Made by a program: the position numbers and the translations under genes
Shown: one piece after another, positions 4,846 to 7,911 of the stretch
Layout: every line of letters starts with the position of its first letter
How positions within the stretch are numbered: position 1 is the stretch's first letter
NCBI GenBank assembly: GCA_030589715.1
Contig: JAUUVE010000082.1
Span: 1-7,911, forward strand
Origin: Desulfobacteraceae bacterium
Lineage (GTDB): Bacteria > Desulfobacterota > DSM-4660 > Desulfatiglandales > Desulfatiglandaceae
Reading direction: 5' to 3'
Length of the DNA stretch: 7,911 bases
Notes under the pieces: generated by a model
The model's input: the letters and a program-made list of their open reading frames with translations, nothing else
Told to the model about the DNA's origin: nothing
The model's database searches: none

Positions 4846-7486
4846 TTCTTCTAATCCCTTTACCCAACATCTCCTTGATCTTTTTCACCCCGTCTGCAGC
4901 GTCTTTTGCATGTGCATCGGCCCCGCAGACCTCTTTTACAAATTTGGGTGTAAGGGCGGCCCCCCCACAAATCACCTTGACTTTTTCGGAAACATCACTG
5001 GCCTTGAGGGCCCTAACGGTTTCCTCCACAGGAGGGTCGCCGGTGGTCAGGAGAGATGAGAGTCCTACCACATCTGCCTCTTGCTCTTGTGCCCCCTCAA
5101 CGAATTTATCCGCGGGAACGTTTTCACCAAGGTCTATCACCTTGAACCCAGAGCTTTCTAAAAGGAGCTTTGTGAGGTTTTTTCCGATATCGTGTAAGTC
5201 ACCAAAGACAGTGCCTATGACAACTGTTCCAAAGGACCTGTCCACCTCTTTTTTCAAGAGAGGTCTGACCAGATCAACGCACTCCTGCATGCCCTTGGCC
5301 GCGATCATCATCTCGGGGACAAAGATTTTCTTTCGCTCGAACTTATCACCGACCACATTCAGGGCTGGAATAAGATAATCGTTTATCAGCTCGTCGGGGT
5401 CTGCGCCTTTATCCAAGGCCTCTTTGGTCAGTTCCGTTGCAACCCTTCTCCTGCCGTCAATGACTGCCTCTTTGATGGCCACAAGATCTGCCTTATCACC
5501 CTTTTCTTCGTCTCTCCTTGCCCTTACTGCTTCAGGCCTTCCCAGTTTTTTCCCGGAAACAGAGAGGTAATTCATGCAGAATTCGTCCTTCCCCAACAAT
5601 AGGTCGGCAAGAAGGGTCGCCCTTCGCATCTCCCAGACCGTGGGGTCAGCAATGGGACAGGTCAGGCCGTTCAGGACGGCCATTGCCAGGAAAAGGGAGT
5701 TAATGGCAGAACGTTCGGGAAGGCCAAAGGAGATATTTGAGAGCCCCAGGGTCTGGTTGACACCCAGTTCATCCCGTATTAACCGAAGGGCCTTGATGGT
5801 TTCCAGGCCTGCCTTGTGGTCCGCGCTGATGGCCATGGCCAGGGGATCAATGATCACATCTTCACGGGGGATGCCCTCCTGTTCCGCCCTTTCAACGATC
5901 AGCCTGGCTATTTCCAGGCGTTTGGTCGCTTCAATAGGAATCCCTTTATCATCCATAGTGAGTCCGATGACCGCAGCGCCAAAGGCCTTGACCAGGGGCA
6001 GTACCTTGCTCAGTTTGTCCTTTTCACCATTGACAGAATTGACGAGGGCCTTGCCCTCATAGGCCTCCAAACCGGCTTCCAGGGCATTAGGGAGGGCCGA
6101 ATCAATACATAGGGGGACGTCTGTGACCTCACGTATGGCATATATGGCTGCTTTCAATATCCGGGGTTCGTCGATCCCGGATATGCCCACATTCACATCC
6201 AGTATGTGGGCCCCTTCTTCCACCTGTTTGAGGGCCTCGGTCTGTACCAGTTTGAAATCCCCCTTCTCAAGGGTCTGGGCCAGATGTTTGCGGCCGGTGG
6301 GATTGATACGTTCCCCGATGATGACAAGAGGGTGCCCAAGGCCGATAACAACCGTTTTTGTGGTGCTACTCAAGGTCGTCTCCACGGACGTTCGATCTCC
6401 CTGGACACCATAGAAATATCGCTTACCATGCTTAGGGGGAACATGGCGATCTATCTTTCCATATTCTTGAGCGGTTCGGAGCGCCGTCTTGACGTTTTCG
6501 TCTGGTGTGCCATAGGTCAATCCAACGGTATCAATGGAAAAATTGTTTAGCGGGACGCCCTGATCGATCAGATTGCGTACCTCTGCCTCTACTTCCTGAG
6601 TTGTACCGTTCTTCATCAACACAGGGCTTATACGGGCGTTGACCGCCACCTGGGGGCCGAATACCTCCCTGGTCCTTTTCACATCTGACCCAAAGCCGAT
6701 CTCGATAAACTCCAGATGGCGGACCTTTGCATATCCGTCCATCACCTCATTTACTGAACCGCAATGATGGATCCCAAGGGGGTGACATGCATCGGCCACT
6801 TGATTGTCGTAATCCAGGATGAATTCTTCGTAGGCCTTTAGGGAAATCTGCTCTACGGTACAATTGGGGATGACAAAGAGCCTGGGATCGCACATGGGTG
6901 TGACATCCATTGCCCCGGTACCGGTGATTTTATAGATGAATTGGAAGAGCTGAATGATGCACTCGGTACATATCCCGAGGAGATGATGGGATAATTCCGG
7001 ATTTTCATAATAATCGTAGTATAGTTGATCTCCCCTGATCTTGAGGGCCAGGTTCTGGACGCCCGTGATATTGATATCACCCACCACTTTGCCATACTTG
7101 TCTTTCAGATAGTCAATCTGTTTGATAATTTCGGTCATAGGATCGGAGTTAAATATATCCGGGACCTCAAGTTTCATGACCTCCTTCTCAGAGAGGTTAA
7201 GGGGCATGGCCCAGGGGAGGGCATCATCTTTAAATACTGCCTCACAACCCAAGATGGCCGGGAGCATGACCATACCGAACGTTATCAAGGGTTTGGGCCT
7301 TGGATCCGGGTCGCCCAACCCCACATCTCCAAACCTTTCGTGGAGCCGCTTGTCTATCTCCATTCTAGCCCGGACCCGCGTTTCCGGATCAAAGTAATAC
7401 TCCCTGCCAAAGGAGATTCCATAATGTTTGTAAAACCAATCAGGGTAAAAGCCCACTCCCAGTGGTATGTGATCTTGACCTGTCAT
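4838..7486 (-). CDS. Three-domain corrinoid methyltransferase (UroD/MtaA-like + methyl-THF + B12-binding)
   Basis: Domain 1 (about 1-365) is UroD/MtaA-like, the fold that moves a methyl group to or from a corrinoid; H240-H-C242 fits the zinc motif, but the usual third Cys in the late G-C-G motif is Val321. Domain 2 (about 385-640) is an AcsE/MetH-type pterin-binding barrel: IIGERINPTGRK, then Asp462, Asn483, Asp547 and Asn584, matching AcsE D75, N96, D160 and N199. Domain 3 (about 665-880) is a helical cap plus cobalamin Rossmann domain with DLHDIG (763-768; His765 lower ligand), GLSSLLTT and CGGAALT. The chain could carry methyl from a donor through its own corrinoid to tetrahydrofolate, or the reverse. 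The ATG follows GAGGAG by 9 bases. It overlaps the activator gene by 8 bases. The methyl donor is not identifiable. Confidence 0.9.
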   Translation of the reverse strand: MTGQDHIPLGVGFYPDWFYKHYGISFGREYYFDPETRVRARMEIDKRLHERFGDVGLGDPDPRPKPLITFGMVMLPAILGCEAVFKDDALPWAMPLNLSEKEVMKLEVPDIFNSDPMTEIIKQIDYLKDKYGKVVGDINITGVQNLALKIRGDQLYYDYYENPELSHHLLGICTECIIQLFQFIYKITGTGAMDVTPMCDPRLFVIPNCTVEQISLKAYEEFILDYDNQVADACHPLGIHHCGSVNEVMDGYAKVRHLEFIEIGFGSDVKRTREVFGPQVAVNARISPVLMKNGTTQEVEAEVRNLIDQGVPLNNFSIDTVGLTYGTPDENVKTALRTAQEYGKIDRHVPPKHGKRYFYGVQGDRTSVETTLSSTTKTVVIGLGHPLVIIGERINPTGRKHLAQTLEKGDFKLVQTEALKQVEEGAHILDVNVGISGIDEPRILKAAIYAIREVTDVPLCIDSALPNALEAGLEAYEGKALVNSVNGEKDKLSKVLPLVKAFGAAVIGLTMDDKGIPIEATKRLEIARLIVERAEQEGIPREDVIIDPLAMAISADHKAGLETIKALRLIRDELGVNQTLGLSNISFGLPERSAINSLFLAMAVLNGLTCPIADPTVWEMRRATLLADLLLGKDEFCMNYLSVSGKKLGRPEAVRARRDEEKGDKADLVAIKEAVIDGRRRVATELTKEALDKGADPDELINDYLIPALNVVGDKFERKKIFVPEMMIAAKGMQECVDLVRPLLKKEVDRSFGTVVIGTVFGDLHDIGKNLTKLLLESSGFKVIDLGENVPADKFVEGAQEQEADVVGLSSLLTTGDPPVEETVRALKASDVSEKVKVICGGAALTPKFVKEVCGADAHAKDAADGVKKIKEMLGKGIRRNG

Positions 7487-7516
7487 AGAATTAGTCTCCT
7501 CTCCATTCCTGTTTTT

Positions 7517-7535
7517 GGTGAGGTGATAGGTGATA
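7517..7535. repeat. Short tandem GGTGATA repeat in the methyltransferase 5' UTR
   Basis: GGTGA (7517-7521) is followed by two adjacent copies of GGTGATA (7522-7528, 7529-7535). The array lies in the predicted 5' UTR of the methyltransferase operon, between TSS and Shine-Dalgarno. No function is evident. Confidence 0.4.
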
Positions 7536-7558
7536 AGGGGTTGCTTTCTGTGGCCGGA

Positions 7559-7587
7559 AGTGTAGGAAATTTGGCATTGTGTGTCAA
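7559..7587 (-). promoter_or_regulatory. Sigma-70 promoter of the methyltransferase operon
   Basis: On the minus strand a perfect TTGACA (7587-7582) is followed after 17 bases by TACACT (7564-7559), four of six matches to the -10 consensus. The transcript would begin near 7552, giving a leader of about 65 bases before the ATG at 7486. That is too short for a cobalamin riboswitch, and none is seen. Confidence 0.7.
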
Positions 7588-7591
7588 TAGC

Positions 7592-7660
7592 AGATAGTGC
7601 TCATCATGTGCCTCAAAAAATCTTTACTTTCTGGTCTGGTCTGATCAGACTAGATAGTGC
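7592..7660. repeat. Pair of 9-bp direct repeats upstream of the methyltransferase promoter
   Basis: AGATAGTGC occurs at 7592-7600 and again at 7652-7660, exactly 60 bp apart. The first copy ends 4 bp upstream of the -35. The second overlaps the left end of the MITE-like element, so the match may be partly coincidental. They could be activator sites; no regulator family is recognised. Confidence 0.3.
7639..7650. promoter_or_regulatory. 12-bp palindrome, candidate operator
   Basis: GTCTGATCAGAC is a perfect 12-bp palindrome about 90 bp upstream of the predicted methyltransferase start site. With its flanks (TGGTC...GACTA) it faintly resembles FadR/GntR-type operators, but that assignment is speculative. 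Confidence 0.35.
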
Positions 7661-7686
7661 CTGAACGAAAAGTTATGTTCAGGCAA

Positions 7687-7714
7687 AATCCGAATATCGA
7701 AATCCGAATATCGA
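7687..7714. repeat. Tandem 14-bp direct repeat
   Basis: AATCCGAATATCGA is present twice head to tail (7687-7700 and 7701-7714) with no mismatch. A degenerate inverted counterpart (TTTCG...TTC.GATTT) lies at about 7813-7829 on the other side of the central palindrome, so the repeat is part of the MITE-like element's overall symmetry. Confidence 0.85.
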
Positions 7715-7731
7715 AACAAATTCAAATACCA

Positions 7732-7804
7732 AATGACAGAACGATGCAAACAACAAATTGAAAATACAGTATTTTGTCATTGGAGCATTTCTATTTCTGT
7801 CATT
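7732..7804. repeat. Symmetric imperfect palindrome in the MITE core
   Basis: The outer arms AATGACAGAA (7732-7741) and TTCTGTCATT (7795-7804) are perfect complements, as are the inner arms AAAATAC (7761-7767) and GTATTTT (7769-7775). Both pairs are exactly centred on A7768. The sequence between is degenerate. It could extrude as a cruciform or form a long hairpin in RNA. Confidence 0.8.
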
Positions 7805-7911
7805 GTTTTGGATTTCGTGCTTCAGATTTAGAATTTCTGACCGAAAAACCAGGGTTTTCGGTCAAGCACTAAATTACCACAGTTCTTTTCAGTACATTTA
7901 AACCTGTGATA

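Larger units (their letters stand above)
7655..7871. mobile_element. MITE-like element with 17-bp terminal inverted repeats
   Basis: The left end TAGTGCCTGAACGAAAA (7655-7671) matches the reverse complement of the right end (7855-7871; TAGTGCTTGACCGAAAA) at 15 of 17 positions. The outermost TA on each side fits TA target duplication as made by IS630/Tc1-type transposases. Each end can also fold alone: GCCTGAAC/GTTCAGGC (7659-7666/7677-7684) on the left and GACCGAAAA/TTTTCGGTC (7839-7847/7855-7863) on the right. There is no ORF, so it would be non-autonomous. The interior is AT-rich, unlike the neighbouring genes, and holds a tandem 14-mer and a central palindrome. The IS family assignment is an inference. 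Confidence 0.65.

Noticed and set aside
7487..7552. Cobalamin riboswitch ahead of the corrinoid methyltransferase
   Set aside because: The predicted leader is about 65 bases and lacks a B12-box; its only structure is a short GGTGATA repeat.
7025..7597. 190-codon plus-strand ORF antisense to the methyltransferase gene
   Set aside because: It is fully opposite a well-supported coding region, shows no recognisable motif and runs across the methyltransferase promoter; the other long antisense frames over 4838-7486 are shadows of the same kind.

Overview
The window looks like chromosomal DNA from an anaerobic bacterium of the Desulfobacterota (classical Deltaproteobacteria), probably a sulfate reducer or syntroph. 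This is an inference from three things: a GEMM-I c-di-GMP riboswitch, an Mla lipid-transport segment, and a corrinoid/tetrahydrofolate methyltransferase locus with a RACo-type activator. No rRNA, tRNA or CRISPR array is visible.

Left part (+ strand, 1-1031): the last 18 codons of an upstream gene, probably mlaC, are followed by mlaA, so this is the end of an Mla (outer-membrane phospholipid transport) operon. The 346-base gap after it (1032-1377) is dense with regulation. It holds a near-consensus sigma-70 promoter, a clear c-di-GMP-I (GEMM-I) aptamer, three further hairpins including one that covers the Shine-Dalgarno, and then a TTG start. The riboswitch controls a two-gene operon: a MinD/ParA-like deviant-Walker-A ATPase, overlapping by 8 bases with a protein that joins a degenerate J-domain to a RodZ-type helix-turn-helix. 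The second messenger therefore appears to control a small positioning or scaffold-type ATPase module whose job is not known.

Right part (- strand, 7486-2992): a methyl-transfer operon read towards the riboswitch operon, so the two are convergent. The first gene fuses three domains in one 882-residue chain: a UroD/MtaA-like methyltransferase, an AcsE/MetH-like methyl-tetrahydrofolate methyltransferase and a cobalamin-binding domain. This would be a complete methyl-transfer system from a methyl donor via corrinoid to tetrahydrofolate. It overlaps by 8 bases with an activator of the RACo type (2Fe-2S ferredoxin plus ASKHA ATPase), which would reductively reactivate the Co(II) corrinoid. The activator frame is interrupted by one in-frame TGA, so it reads as two ORFs (119 and 492 codons) that together give the normal family length.

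Far right (7487-7911, no gene): the promoter of the methyltransferase operon, a 12-bp palindrome and a pair of 9-bp direct repeats upstream of it, and a 217-bp MITE-like element with 17-bp terminal inverted repeats flanked by TA, containing a tandem 14-mer and a large symmetric palindrome. The last 40 bases show nothing recognisable.
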